The notes below the pieces were generated by a model that did not search any database, was not told the DNA's origin, and saw only the letters and a list, made by a program, of their open reading frames with translations. From positions 3,903,079-3,967,078 of the forward strand of contig CM055107.1 in NCBI GenBank assembly GCA_029204225.1: DNA of 64,000 nt, read 5' to 3'. Origin of the DNA: Diphasiastrum complanatum (Eukaryota; Streptophyta; Lycopodiopsida; Lycopodiales; Lycopodiaceae). This document shows, one piece after another, positions 33,061 to 45,045 of the stretch (position 1 is the stretch's first letter; every line of letters starts with the position of its first letter). A program made the position numbers and the translations under genes.

Positions 33061-33763
33061 ATGAAAGCCTCTAGCGAACAAAGATCTTATCGAAACAACA
33101 AAAAATTACAAGGAAATGTTGTAGTAGGCCAAATGGATATTGTAATCGACGGATTCACGACTAGTGTCCCAATAACCGTGAACGATCTCTTGCAAGAATG
33201 CATAGGTTGGGATCTAGCTAAGGATGAAGTTCTTTACAAGCTAGAACTCTAGTTATGGGATAATAGCATAAAGATGGTGAAAAGATCTGACAATTGATCC
33301 ATGATCGGAGTCAATGATGCATGATGCCAAGGAAAAAGATCCAATTATTTCGGATCCCCCATCTGGAGGCTCTTTGAAGGAAAAAACTCTCATCACCTTC
33401 GCAGATCTAGATATGAAACCATCTAAGAGCATCAAGAAACTTGATCGAGCTTTGAAAAGGATAGAAATCGACAATCAGCCAACCACCAGCTCATTCCGAG
33501 AACGTAAACCCCTGTATAAGTCTAAAACCACTGAGTGAAAGGCTAAGAGTGATAAACGAGGGATCAAGACCGAGTTGATGACCAACCAGGAATTGCATGA
33601 TAAAATCCGCCAGGACGTCATAGAAGAACCAAAAGCTGCACATGACGTGTCACAATACTTCAAGGATTATGAGATGGATGAAGTGGTAGTGGTCATGCGC
33701 AGAGCTAAGAGAGAATCCATAGAAGACACCTCCCAAGTTTTGAATTATTCTCCTTCCTACTAA
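33061..33763 (+). pseudogene. Unidentified open frames abutting a copia LTR fragment
   Basis: Two coding-like pieces: 33061-33252 (GNVVVGQMDIVIDGFTTSVP, NDLLQECIGWDL) and 33314-33763, one frame broken by TGA at 33536 (DMKPSKSIKKLDRALKRIE, then QELHDKIRQDVIEEPKAAH and DYEMDEVVVVMRRAKRES). The composition is charged and protein-like, but I recognise no family. The frame runs straight into the family 1 LTR piece at about 33738, so the final residues are LTR-encoded. It could be an extra ORF of a non-autonomous element or a captured host fragment. Confidence 0.35.
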
Positions 33764-33945
33764 TCGACTAATTGGTTTTTAATCTTCATCTAACTGTTTA
33801 TCTAGTTCTACGGATTTTCCTGTGTCTTTATACAGTCTATAGAATTACAAGTGTTTTTACACAGTCTGCAAAAATACATGGAGTTTGACAACAATGTCAC
33901 ATTTTATCTCTCTACAAATGCGACAGTGTCGCTTGTCAGGAATCC
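33738..33945 (+). repeat. Copia family 1 LTR fragment, plus strand
   Basis: This matches the minus-strand LTR at 4531-4325 (shared ATTATTCTCCTTC, ACTAATCGACTAATTGG-like, AATTACAAGTG and GAGTTTGACAACA blocks). It is truncated where family 2 copia sequence begins at about 33946. Confidence 0.8.
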
Positions 33946-35425
33946 CACTTGAAGAAACTTTTGGAAAGTTTCCTTCATAAAAAATGACATCTCTTCCTAT
34001 GACCACTTCCTTAGTTGAAGGAATAAAAACTTTGTAAGCCTTGCTCACCTCACTATAATTAATAAATATACCTTTCTTTGAAGATGGATCCTCCTTTGTC
34101 CTATCATCAAGAGTGCAGTTGAAATAGCAAATGCATGCAAAATTTTTGAAATCAACCAAGCATCACCAACAAACAACTCCATGTTGAATCTCTTTTGAAA
34201 CATTGACTCACACTAAGAAGGTTCTTAGTGATAGATGGAATGAACAAAACGTCCTTTAAAATCACATTCCTATTAGTAGAGCAGGAAATAGGAATTGTAC
34301 ACCTATGAGCATGGGCCAAAAAATCTTTTTCTTTACCTTTTTGGCAAGAAATGGTTCTTGCCGCGCTATTGGCTAATTCTATGGATTGGTGCGCATATAG
34401 GCGGGTGCTTCAAGATACCATGCCATGGAGGTTTTGCTTTTGTAAAAATACTTTATGGCGCCAGGCTGGTTCTGGATCTAGGAGCTTGACGGCTTTCTCT
34501 TGAGTTTTGCAATGATCTAGATTTGGAAGGGTGTAGCCACCTCACTCCTTAGTAGATTGATACTTCTTGACAGGTCAATCCCTTTGATTGCACACTCACC
34601 ATCATTGGCCGCGTAGATCACCTTATTGTCACCTTCAAATGCCATCAATGATGAATAATACTCCTCACGATATGTCATATGTGATCTAGCTCCACTATCA
34701 ATCCACCAAGGATCAATATCTCCATGATTATGCAACAAGCAAGATGACATAACAAAAGCATCATTGGAATTTTGTTCATCAACACCATCTTCATCAAGAG
34801 TTGGATTGGTTTGCTTCTCACCTTGATCTCTCTGTTTATTGAAGCAATCACTAGAAAAATGTCCTTTGACTCCTCAATAGAGATATTTTAGCTTGAATCT
34901 ATCTTTTTTCTTGCCAACAAAACTGGAAGACTCACCTTGATCTTGCCCTTTTGACCATTTGCTTTTGCCTTTGCCCTTGAACTTGCCTTTTGAGAACATA
35001 GAAAGTAGATATACCCATCCATATCTTGAGTAGTCATCTATAAAGGTGACAAACATTGTAGCTCCACCACTGCTCTTTGTGCTAGCAAAATGCACGTTCG
35101 AGTGGATCAATTCGAGAGGATGACTTGTCTTTGTGATTGAGCTTGAAAAAGATAACTTGTGTGCCTTAGCCAAGGCACAAGCTTGACATACCCTTTCCTC
35201 CTTTGCCAAAGAACTTGGAAGGCCGAGAGCAAGCTCCTCCTTGCACATAGCTTCCATGGACTTGGTGTTGATGTGACCAAGCCTCTTGTGCCACAAGTCA
35301 AATATGGTCATCTTGGTCTCCTCGGCTACCATCACAACTTGGTTAGGATTTACAAAAGCATCAAGCTTAAATAACCTCCCAAACCTTGTTCCCCTTGCTA
35401 TGATCATCCCACTTTTCTTGATGTT
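33946..35425 (-). mobile_element. Rearranged copia family 2 pol/gag pieces, minus strand
   Basis: From 35425 down, the order is pre-integrase/integrase N-terminus (LWHKRLGHINTKSMEAM, FIDDYSRYGWVYLLS), then directly gag basic region and zinc-knuckle (KFKGKGKSKWSKG, about 34870-34980), then protease (WWIDSGARSHMTYREE, about 34680), then an ITKNLLSV linker (34200-34290) and a post-integrase segment (KEDPSSKKGIFINYS, 33980-34150). Normally gag and protease come before integrase, so this is an out-of-order join at YLLS/MFSKG near 34998. About 34310-34500 is unrelated sequence. Not functional. Confidence 0.8.
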
Positions 35426-35427
35426 GA

Positions 35428-35824
35428 TGGATTTTCAGATTTGAAAATTGCTGGAGATCAAATGGATAGAATCTCAAGCTATTTCATAGGTAATGGAGCT
35501 ATCTCATGGATGTCAAAGAAACAAGCAACAATCTCATTATCTTCTAGTGAGGCTGAGTACAAACCATGGATTTTCATCTTTTATAATAACCCTTCAGCCC
35601 AAAGATTAGCAAGAAATCCTATCTTTTATGCAAGGAGCAAGCATATTGATGTGGCTTATCATTTTGTGAGAGAACAAGTCATGGCAAAGGAGGTGGAGTT
35701 TCAACATGTCTCATCAAGGGAGTGTGTGGCTGATATCTTTACCAAAGCATTGGGAAAAGACTTGGTTATGAAACATAGAACATCTCTTGGAGTTATATAT
35801 GAATCTATGCCAAAAACTAGTTGA
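35428..35824 (+). mobile_element. Copia family 2 RNase H fragment, plus strand
   Basis: It encodes the last part of copia RNase H: GDQMDRISSYFIGNGAISWM, KKQATISLSSSEAEY, NPIFYARSKHIDVAYHFVRE and CVADIFTKALGKD, ending TAG at 35822. A deletion removes residues between EYK and FYNN. It starts head to head against the minus-strand pieces at about 35427. The purine tract AATAGGGAG and an LTR follow. Confidence 0.85.
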
Positions 35825-35832
35825 ATAGGGAG

Positions 35833-36490
35833 TGTGAAAAATTCAACTAGTTTAGTTGATCTATTTTGGCAATTTTGAGGCCAACATGAAATCTCAACTT
35901 AGAGATAGAATTATATTTGTCAATAAAGGCCTAAATAGTGTTTGTACTATTATTGGCAAGTAGATAAATGGATGAGGTCGGATTTGGACCCATTCTAATT
36001 GGCTAGATTTTATACATTGCATCTAGACTACAATTTCTAGGTTTTTTTTTATGAAGTACCAAGAAGTTACTTTAGGGCAATTTTAGGGCAATTGGCCAAA
36101 TGACATTTTAGCAGCTATAAATATTACTACCAACATGGAGAAAGTACTTTTGTATTCTCATTTTATGTTGAGAATTCATCTCTTATGATTCTATGTCCAT
36201 CTCATTTGTATTTCTCAAGATATCATGATTCTAGTGTGTAGAATGTTATTTTTGTTGTTGATCTTGCATTTACATGTGTGAAAGGAAAATAGGCTGCTGC
36301 TTTTTTACGGACAGGGATAGTACCTTACTGTATCGAAGTACTTATGATTAGATCTTAGTAATTTATGCAATTCTAGCATGTGTAAATTGATGATTTCTAT
36401 CTTGTGGCTAAATCTAAATGTGCATCCAAATTTGGTCAAGATCTTAGAAATCCATCAAGTATGTTTTAAATTTGTTTTTTTTTTTTCACA
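35833..36490 (+). repeat. Copia family 2 LTR, plus strand
   Basis: It begins TGTGAAAAATTCAACTAG and ends TTTTTTCACA at 36490, about 658 bp. A TATA box CTATAAATA lies near 36114. The LTR aligns with the minus-strand LTR at 48493-49132. Confidence 0.85.
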
Positions 36491-38171
36491 TCCCCTTCCC
36501 AAGGGTTACAATGGAGCCCTAGGAAATTTTAAGTCTTAAGTCCCTTAGTTCTTTTGACATGTGCAGTTGACTCTCAATATCCAGATAATTGGTCCTTCAT
36601 TAGCAATTTTTTTTTCCAAATGATGGATTTGTCTCTTATAGCATGTTGGGTGTAGACATAGATGGTGAGTAGTCCCTTTGCCTGTCAAAAGGGGTTAGAA
36701 CATAAAGATAGAGTTTTAACTAGATTTTAGTTGTAACTTAGTTGTCTTCCTAGATTTAACACTACACCCCCACCCTACTAACTCTAACCACACCACACAT
36801 CCATAATAGTAAAGAGAGAAAGAGAGTAGAAAGTGAGGTAGATTAGCTTATGTGCTTTTGATGCTAATCTAATGAAAAAACATTAAAAAGCATAACCATT
36901 AGACAATGCAAAAAGGTTAAGAAAATACAAGCATTCACAAAGCTCAGCATTAGAAAAAGTTTCAAAAGCACATGAGAATGCTTGGATTTGCCAAAATAGT
37001 ACAGTCTCCTCCGGTGTCTTTTTATTCTTGGAGAGGCCCTTGCTCCTTTACTACTATTGGCTACTTCATTGAGGCAAGGATTGAGATCCAAGCCCTTTAT
37101 AGAAAACAAAAAAGATCCTCAGGTGCACAAGTAGCACATCTCATTTACCACCATTTATAATTTGACTCTAACTTAGAACTTTGTAACTCAGACTTTGGGC
37201 TGTTTCTATTTTATTTACAAGTGCCAAGTCTATTTTATTCTATGTTACAATACATGCACTTTACAAATGTGCTCATTGGGTTATGGGCTTATGCACGCAA
37301 GATGCCATGACCCTTGCATCTATTCTAATTTACTTAAAAGTATTTCTTTATTTTTGATGGGCCTTTTTATGTACACATATTTCTCACAACAGGGCCCCCG
37401 ACTTGAAGGTCCCTTGGCACTGGAGCTAGTAAGAACTCCGGGACTCGTGACGACGCTTTGTTAGGTAGCCAATGACTTGTTCCATGAATTCAAGTCACTC
37501 TTAGTTGAGCTTTATCAGGATTAAAAATGATGGGTGACAAAAAAGCATCCTATTTAGTGGGGACCTTCATAAAAAATACTAAATTGCGGTCGGATTATGA
37601 TGCCACACGAACAGTTGGATCCGGACATTTATTGTATTGTTGCAAAAAATGGATAAGAGCCCTATTGGCATCTACATTCATGCCCCATCCATATTCTGAG
37701 TAGATCTTTGGCTAGCTAAGGATTTTTACAGTGATCTAGACCAAAGGTACTCCACACTCCACTCACTTTTTGCACCTTGATATGGGGACACAGTGGGAGT
37801 TTATGCTGAGAGATCTCAGGCTGGCCACATATTTGTCGATGGCCGCAAGGATGTCTTCAAAAATGGGTTGCCACCGATTGTGGGACCAATGCTGGGATGC
37901 AAGAGATTTCTTTGAAATTTATTTCAGGTGCAATAAAGGAGATCTACCACCTGTTGTGTGAGGACTCATGAGGATATGTACACAAAAATTCATTTATTTC
38001 CTATTTGATATTCTTCGGCTTTCAGAATGGCCTGAACGCTAAAATGGAATGAGAGCTCTATGAGGATGAGGCTAGCTGGTCCTCCGTGGATGGTGCAGTG
38101 CTCTGCTCCAGTGTTTTACCTTGTTCTACTATTGAGTTTGGCCCTTGATCCTAGCTTTGTACAATTTGGGT
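36491..38171. other. Intergenic or degraded sequence, no gene identified
   Basis: Nothing assignable. A plus-strand stretch at about 37640-37930 translates to protein-like text in one frame (YGDTVGVYAERSQAGHIFVD) with several stops, but I cannot place it. No clear LTR ends or RNA genes are seen. Confidence 0.4.
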
Positions 38172-38592
38172 TGTGAAGAAAATCAACTAGTTTGGTCATT
38201 TGTTATTTGGCATATTGAGGCCAATTGTACATAACAACTTAAAGATAGTTTAAAATAGTATCCTTACTATTTTTAACCAGTACGTCTCAAATTCTTTTGA
38301 AAGATATCTCTTTGGGTTTCTACATCAATCTCTTGTATCTTGGTGCTCATATATTGAATTTTTGTGTGGTTTTCTTATGTATATGAATCCACACATGTGT
38401 GTACTAATATTGTATGGCTATTGTACGAATAGGGACAGTTTATAACAAGTTCTTGTTGAGTTTTCATCTTCTATGTGCAGTTGATGCATGATTTCTACAT
38501 TGGTAGTGAAGCCAGCTGGATGTGCTCTTCAAATTAGCTAAAAATCAAAGGGCATAATTAGATCATTTGATATTTTCACATGGCATCAGAGC
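38172..38592 (+). repeat. Copia family 2-related LTR with primer site
   Basis: TGTGAAGAAAATCAACTAG at 38172 and TTTTCACA at 38580 bound a 409-bp LTR, followed directly by TGGCATCAGAGC (38581-38592), a one-base variant of the tRNA-Met primer site. It is a 5' LTR whose internal part is missing. Confidence 0.75.
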
Positions 38593-38879
38593 TTTGTTGT
38601 AGGTTATATCTGGAGGAGAATCCAATTCCACTGAGTGATTAGGATATGCCATCAATTATAGAGTGTGCTAGAGTGAATTCTTGTCAAAACCAAGCATTTC
38701 CAAGTGTATATATGGGATAGTTATATCTACAAGAAAGTAAGTATCCTCGGTAAGTTTAAGATTGCTATTGATTACAAGATTAGAACTATTATGCAAAATG
38801 TTCATGGTTTGTGGACTAGTCAAGCTAGGATTCAAAGTCCTTGTAATCAACACGTGTATCCACTTTGTGATCTTTGTTA

Positions 38880-39345
38880 TGGCCATATTCGGTTAGGGAA
38901 TAGTCCTAATATGGTAGATCGGCCCTCCAATATTCGAGATTATTGGTCACGCCTAGATTTTATTCCACGTCGAGGCCTGTTGGTGACTAGTAAGCTTGAG
39001 AGGACCCAGACACTCTAATTGAGACATGTGGAGTAGTGTATGTACATGTGACTGATATAGGCAGGAGGTATGCATGTAGAGCTGTAACCTATTTATAGTT
39101 GACCTGCATGGGGATTGCATGCGCTCATGCATAGGATCCTACTCTCTATATATTGAGGTAGTGATTATTCTGTCGACGACTTTGGTCTAGGTTACCTGTT
39201 GAGCTCTTCTCCTCTTGCTATCACTTTGGGATGGCTTGGGGGCTAGATCCAAGAGGATTCTCCAGGATGGATCTAGGTTTGGTTGGGTGGTTTTGCTCCA
39301 CAGTCTCTCTTGTGTTTGGGGATTGTCCCTAGTGGTCTTTACAAT
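38880..39345 (+). repeat. Gypsy-type LTR fragment
   Basis: The stretch 39280-39310 shares TTGGTTGGGTGGTTTTGCTC with the LTR at 21106-21590, and it ends GGTCTTTACA. The left boundary is uncertain and no partner is present. Confidence 0.5.
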
Positions 39346-39490
39346 CATGATCTTCATAATCATTATGAGGCATGGAGGCCTCGGATTTCTTTCATGATGG
39401 TGCAGCTATTTTCAAGGAGGAGGAGCTTTCAAGTAAAAGATTCTTCAAATATGTAAAGAACACAAAAGGAAAAGTGCTAGGATGGTGGAA

Positions 39491-39775
39491 TGGGTTAGAA
39501 TCAAAGTAGAACTATTGTGTTACTATTTTGTGGGTCTGATCAGTTGATTAGGACCAGCTGGCCTCACCACGAGGCAAGTCATCGAGACATGTGTCTTGTC
39601 AATGGCAACCTAGGCCATGTATGGGTTGCCAAAGAAAAGAACTATATGTATAGTGGTTTCTAAAAATATAGTTGCTATGAGAGCTTCTAGTGGAGAGTGT
39701 TCTTTGTGTACATTATTGTGTTTTGTGATCTATGATCCTATATGAAGTGAATTTTAACTGGGTATTAGAGCCGTA
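39491..39775 (+). repeat. LTR plus primer-site fragment, sibling of 24881-25170
   Basis: It has the same blocks and the same TGGGTATTAGAGCC primer-like site at 39759-39772. No coding sequence follows. 39776-40490 contains nothing recognisable. Confidence 0.5.
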
Positions 39776-40489
39776 CAGGGAGTATGCACAGTATAGATTA
39801 GCCATCAAGGAGAGCTTCGAGAAAACTGATTTTTCGAGAGTTTGAAGTTTGCGACAGTTAGAAAGTGGAAAGTGAAGCATTAGTGCATTGTTTTGAGCAT
39901 ACAGAGGCTTGAAAAGCTCATTGCATGGATCTTTTGCCTATTCATAGCATCAGATGGGGTAAAAAGCTTTTTTAAAATGAAGAATTTTGTAGTTAGCTTG
40001 TTGAATAAAGTGAACGGGAGTTATGATTTTCTCACAAAATTTGGCAATATCTTCATTGTCTATGTTCCATTTTGGATGTCATAAAGATAGGAAGGTAGCT
40101 ATTTTAAGCCATTAGCTTGCCATGGAGAGACTATGAGCTTTGTGTTAGAGATTTGTCTACCATCGATGAACCTAGCAATTTTTGACGTAAAAAGCAAAAA
40201 AAAAAAAGTCGCTTTTCTAGGTTGGCCTTATCTCATGAATTCACCATTGTTTTTTTTGCCATTCAATGAGCCTATAACATCGCGCTATTAGGAGGCGACC
40301 TAAGTCATCTGATAAAAATTCTGAAGACAATGAGCCTAAATTCACCCTTTTTGTATTGGAAAGGTGTGGCCACCAGCGGCAGTGAGCAAGAGGAGAAAGA
40401 GAATGTGCATTGTTCATGAAAGTGAGAAAGTAGAGGCCCAAAAGTCCTAGTGCGTAGGGGGACCAATTCACTGCCCAAAATTTGACGAT

Positions 40490-41145
40490 CATCATTGGAT
40501 CAACTCTCTCTCAATTCTATGGCCAAGATCTAGTGGTGTGTTGATGGCCAAGATGGAGTGGTTCCAAATCAATAGTCCAGATTTGGTTGAAGGGACCCAA
40601 GCACTTATGAAGGGAAAAGTGAGCTTCAACTTCATTAAAAACTTTTACCTTAAAAGAACAAATGTAGACAAATAGAGAGAATTACACAAAAATGCTTCCA
40701 AAATCAAGATTGATGTTTCATGTTGATTGTGGCCAAATATGCCTCTATATATACACTTTTTGGAGCTCGAGGTACTGATCATGCATCAGATCTCACATGT
40801 GTGAGGATGCTTTGTCATCATCATGCAAATTTGACACTTGGATCAAACTTTTTATTTTGAGCATTTTTTATCCAATTTCCTACTATATGGAGATCTTCAT
40901 GAAAATCTTCTAGAAGCAAAAACTCGTCTAATCAATAGATTGATGCCATGTGTCATATATCTAGAAAACTAGTTTTGGGTCTTTTTAGCCACTAGAACTT
41001 GAATTAAATCATATGTACAACATATATGATTATGGTCCATGACAAGTACACTAATTTCACACATGGAAACAGGCTCCACACATGTGTGATTATCCTATAT
41101 ACGAGCTTTTGGCTTTGTCCAAGCATGATTTTTGCATTTTTCACA
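40490..41145 (-). repeat. 3' LTR of copia family 3 (left end approximate)
   Basis: On the minus strand it starts TGTGAAAAATGCAAAAATC at 41145, after the purine-rich GAGGAG. It contains a TATATATAGAGG box near 40745. The partner fragment at 44697-44912 covers only its first part. The left end is estimated. Confidence 0.65.
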
Positions 41146-41157
41146 CTCCTCAAAAAT

Positions 41158-44100
41158 CTAGCTTGGTAAATCTAGCATAGATCTATCTATAACTCCAAGA
41201 GCCAATCTTAATTTTGCAAATGGATCTTTAGGCAATATGCAATCTGATGATGAAACATGAATAAGCTTGATCTCCTTTGCTTGCACTTTCTCCCTCACAA
41301 AATGATGTGAAATCGCAATGTGCTTTGTTCGAGCATGGAAGACTGGATTGTTTGCAAGTTGTTGAGCTGCTTGATTATTACAATGTATGCATGGAATGTC
41401 TTCATCCTTGATCACATGAAGCTCCTCCAAAATCCTTTTAAGCCAAAGAACCTCCTTTGTTGTTGTTGTCATAGCTTTATACTCAGATTCTGTTGATGAA
41501 AGAGAGATGGTATCTTGCTTTTTGGAAAGCCAAGATATAGCTCCTCCACATAAGAACGTAGCAAATGCACTTATGGATCTTCTATCCATCTTGTCACCTG
41601 CAAAACTTGAGTCCAAATATGCTCTTAAACAAATATTAGTCCTTTCATTAACTATGCCAAAGTCTTTTGTAGCCGAGATGTACCCTAACGCCCTTTTTGC
41701 TCCTTTCCAATGACATATTAATGGACTTTGCATGTATCGACTCAATTTGCCAACACAAAAACTAAGATATGGTCTAGTGATGGTTAAGTATATCAAGGAA
41801 CCAATAAGCATTCTATAGGTAGTGATGTCCGTCCTCAAAGGATGCTTCATCACTTGCCTTAGAAACTTTTACACTTAGTTCCATGGGAGTTTCAACTCCT
41901 TTACAATCAATCATGCCAAATTTTGCTAAGACTGATCTAGCATACTTAGATTGACATATGAAAGTAAAATCATTACTTCTAGTGACTTCTATTCCAAGTA
42001 TAACTTTAAGAAGTCCTAGATCTACCATTCTAAATTCACTAGACAAGGAAATTTTTACATTTTTTATGCCATCTAGATCATTATCTGTGAGTATAATGTC
42101 ATCAACATATAAAACTAAGATAATGATCTTCTCATCATTACATTTGTAGTACAATGATGGCTCATAAGAGGGTTGGCACATGTAGATTTCCTCTTCCAAA
42201 AATCCATTCAAGAAAGCATTTTTCACATCAAGTTGGAAGAGCTCCCATTCGAAAGAAGTAGCCAGACATATGATTAATCTAATGGTTACAAGCTTTGCAT
42301 CAAGTGTAAAGGTTTCATCATAATCTATGCCTTTGACTTGCAAAAAAACCTTTTGCTACAAGTCTAGCTTTATACTTATGAATGGAACCATCTTAATTAT
42401 ATTTCAATCTATATATCCATTAACAAGTAAGAGGCATCTTTCCATAAGGTAAATCAACAAGCTTCCAAGTTTGATTTTCCATTAATGCATCAAACTCTAC
42501 TTGCATAGCTTTCCTCCAATATTGAGACTTATTTGCTTCCTCAAAACTAGTTGGTCCTTAAGTATAGTAGTCAAGAAAGTATAAGAGTTGAGTAGTTGAG
42601 AACCTTCCCTTTGCTCCCCTTTGTCACTATAAGTGAGCCTTGATGGCTCAATCCTTGTCCTTGTTGATCTTCTTGGCACCCTTGGACTTTGAGTAAGTTC
42701 CACTTGGTCTTCATCTTCATGAAGCTCCTCCTCGGCCATAGCATGATCCTTGACAAGTTGAGTGTTGTTGGAAGTCACCTTTCCTTTGTCTTGGAGAGAT
42801 TCATCAAAAAGTACATCTCTACTTACAACAACTTTCTTGGTAATAGGATTGAATAGCTTTCTTACTTTCACTATAACCAACAAAGATGCCTTTGAAAGAA
42901 GTGGCATCTTCCTTTTTCCTTGTTTCTAATGGAATATGTACATAACAAGTACATCCAAAAACTTTCAAATCACTAAGATTTGGCTTTTTGTCCAAACAAT
43001 ACTTCATAAGGTGTAAGTCCTTTAATGGCACTATTAGTCATTCTATTACATAGAAAGTTTGCACATAAAATAGATTCTCCCCAAAATGAAATAGGAAGGG
43101 ATGCATCTAATCTCAAAGTTTTAGCACACTCACATAGTGTCCTATTCTTTCTCTCAGCTACTCCATTTTGTTGTGGAGTATATGTGCAAGCAAACTCTCT
43201 CCTAATGCCATTAGTCTCACAAAACTCTTTCATCCTATTGGAGATGTACTCCCCTCTGTTATCACTTCTTAATACTTTCAAGCTAGTGTTAAGTTGCTTT
43301 TTCAAAAGAGTTTTGAACTTTACAAGGACTCAAAAACTTCACTTTTCTTAGACAAGAGATAAACCCAAGAGTATCTTGATCTGTCATCAATAAAAGTGAC
43401 ATACATAATAGCTCCACCATTTGATTCATGTGAAAATGAATGAACATCCGAGTGTATAAGGTCAAGAGGAGAGTTAGATCTTGTCAAAGATCTCTTAAAA
43501 GGTAGCTTATGAGATTTGGAAAGTCCACAAGCTTCACAAAGCTTGCCACACTTGGATATGGTTTTGGGAAGTTCACTTGCTAGCTCCTTTGTCACCATGG
43601 TCTCCATAGCTTTGTAGTTAGGATGGCCTAACCTTTTGTGCCATAATTCCACTTGAGTGAGCTCCTCCCTTGCCATGTCCACACTTTCAACCATGACACA
43701 TTTAAATAACCTCCCTTGATTGAAACCACTAGCAATACATTTTTCATCTTTCAAGATAGAACATGCTCCATGCTTGAAATGTACATCTAATCCACTATTC
43801 ATAAGTTGTCCTACACTCAACAGGTTCTTTGTAATTGAAGGTACATAAAGAACATTGTCTAGATCTACTTTTTTAGATGATCCTAGACATAAAGAAATGG
43901 ATCCAACACCTACAATCTCACATTCTTGATCACTTGCGGTGAAGATAAATCTCTTAGAACTATTGTAAGAAAGTAGATTAGAAAAGTAGTCTTTTTGGTG
44001 AGTCATGTGAGAAATTGCCCCACTATCAATCCACCAAGTGTATTGATTAGATGTTTGTGGTGAGGATACCATCAAAAATAGATTGCCTTCTTCCTCCTCC

Positions 44101-44690
44101 TCAAGCACAAGATTGCCTTGATTGTCCTTCGCTTGGGCATTCTTCTTCTTGTAGCACTCGGATGCAAAATGTCCCCTTTTTCCACAAAAGAAACACTTTA
44201 GCTTCTTCTTGTCCTTCTTGCTCTTGCCTTTGGAACTTGATGCTCCATCTTTGCTCTCCATCTCCATGTCTTGAGTCTTCTTGGATGGAAACTTTTTCTT
44301 CTTGCCTTTCAAAGAAAAGTTAGCTTTTTCATCACCATCATTCAAAGAAAAGGAACTCATCCTACTTTTGATATAAAGCATTCTACTCTCCTCAATTACA
44401 AGCACACTTTGAAATTTTTCAATACTAGGAAGTGAATCTTGAATAGCAAAGGTTTGAACAAGATTGGAATAATAATCTCCTAATCCATTCAAAATGATTT
44501 GAACTAATTCATCATCTTTGATTTTATCATCTATAGAAGACAACTCCTTATTCAAAGATTTGATCCTAAAGACATAATTTTGGGCACTTTCACTACTTCC
44601 TTTCATGCTTTGAAGGATTTGATTCCTAATCATGAGTATCCTGAGTTGTCCTCTACACATGGGATATGACACCTATCCAATGTATTTGGC
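41158..44690 (-). mobile_element. Copia family 3 internal region, gag-PR-IN-RT-RNase H, best preserved element
   Basis: The minus strand reads, from 44672: gag (VQIILNGLGDYYSNLVQTF), basic Lys-rich stretch, zinc knuckle CFFCGKRGHFASEC, protease WWIDSGAISHMTHQKD, integrase H2C2 region (LWHKRLGHPNYKAMETM, CEACGLSKSHKLPF), integrase core with FIDDRSRYSW, LRSDNRGEY and NGVAERKNRT, then RT (42343-41813) with LDVKNAFLNGFLEEEIYM and intact LYVDDIILTDND, and RNase H (41853-41158) with AYLDSSFAGDKMDRRS, IHCNNQAAQQLA and HARTKHIAISHHF. The 5' part of gag and most of the 5' LTR are missing. RT lacks about 40 codons: CQPS joins straight to YEPSLYYK. Stops or shifts separate the blocks near 43310, 42970, 42350 and 41830. 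Not autonomous. Confidence 0.92.
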
Positions 44691-44696
44691 TCATGC

Positions 44697-44912
44697 AATC
44701 AATAGATTGATGCCATGTGTCATTTATCTAGAAAACTAGTTTTTGGCCTTTTTAGCCACTAGAACTTGAATTAAATCATATGTACAAAATATATGATTAT
44801 GGTACATGACAAGTACACTAATTTCACATGTGGAAACAGGCTCCACACATGTGTGATTAATTCTATATACAATATTTTGGCTTTGTCCAAGCATGATTTT
44901 TGCATTTTCACA
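44697..44912 (-). repeat. Partial 5' LTR of copia family 3
   Basis: TGTGAAAATGCAAAAATC begins at 44912 on the minus strand and matches the 3' LTR at 41145 for about 215 bp. It then stops at AATCAATAGATTG. The remaining LTR, primer site and gag start are deleted. Its right edge lies exactly inside the family 2 LTR, which marks an insertion. Confidence 0.75.
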
Positions 44913-45045
44913 AAAAATAGTAATACCACTATTTAGAGCCTTATTGACAAATATGAGACTATCTCTAATTTGAGATTTCATTTTGGCCTCCAAAAATGCC
45001 AAATAGAATGTTGAGACTAGTTGACGATTTTTATACTCCCTCTCC
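44913..45045 (-). repeat. Truncated 3' LTR of copia family 2
   Basis: After the purine tract GTGGAGAGGGAG (about 45040-45050), the minus strand reads ACTAGTCTCAACATTC and GAGGCCAAAATGAAATC, as in the LTR at 49132. It stops at 44913 where the family 3 LTR starts. Confidence 0.8.

Noticed and set aside
43025-44323. Plus-strand frames within the copia family 3 element
   Set aside because: They are antisense to clearly recognised integrase, protease and gag sequence.
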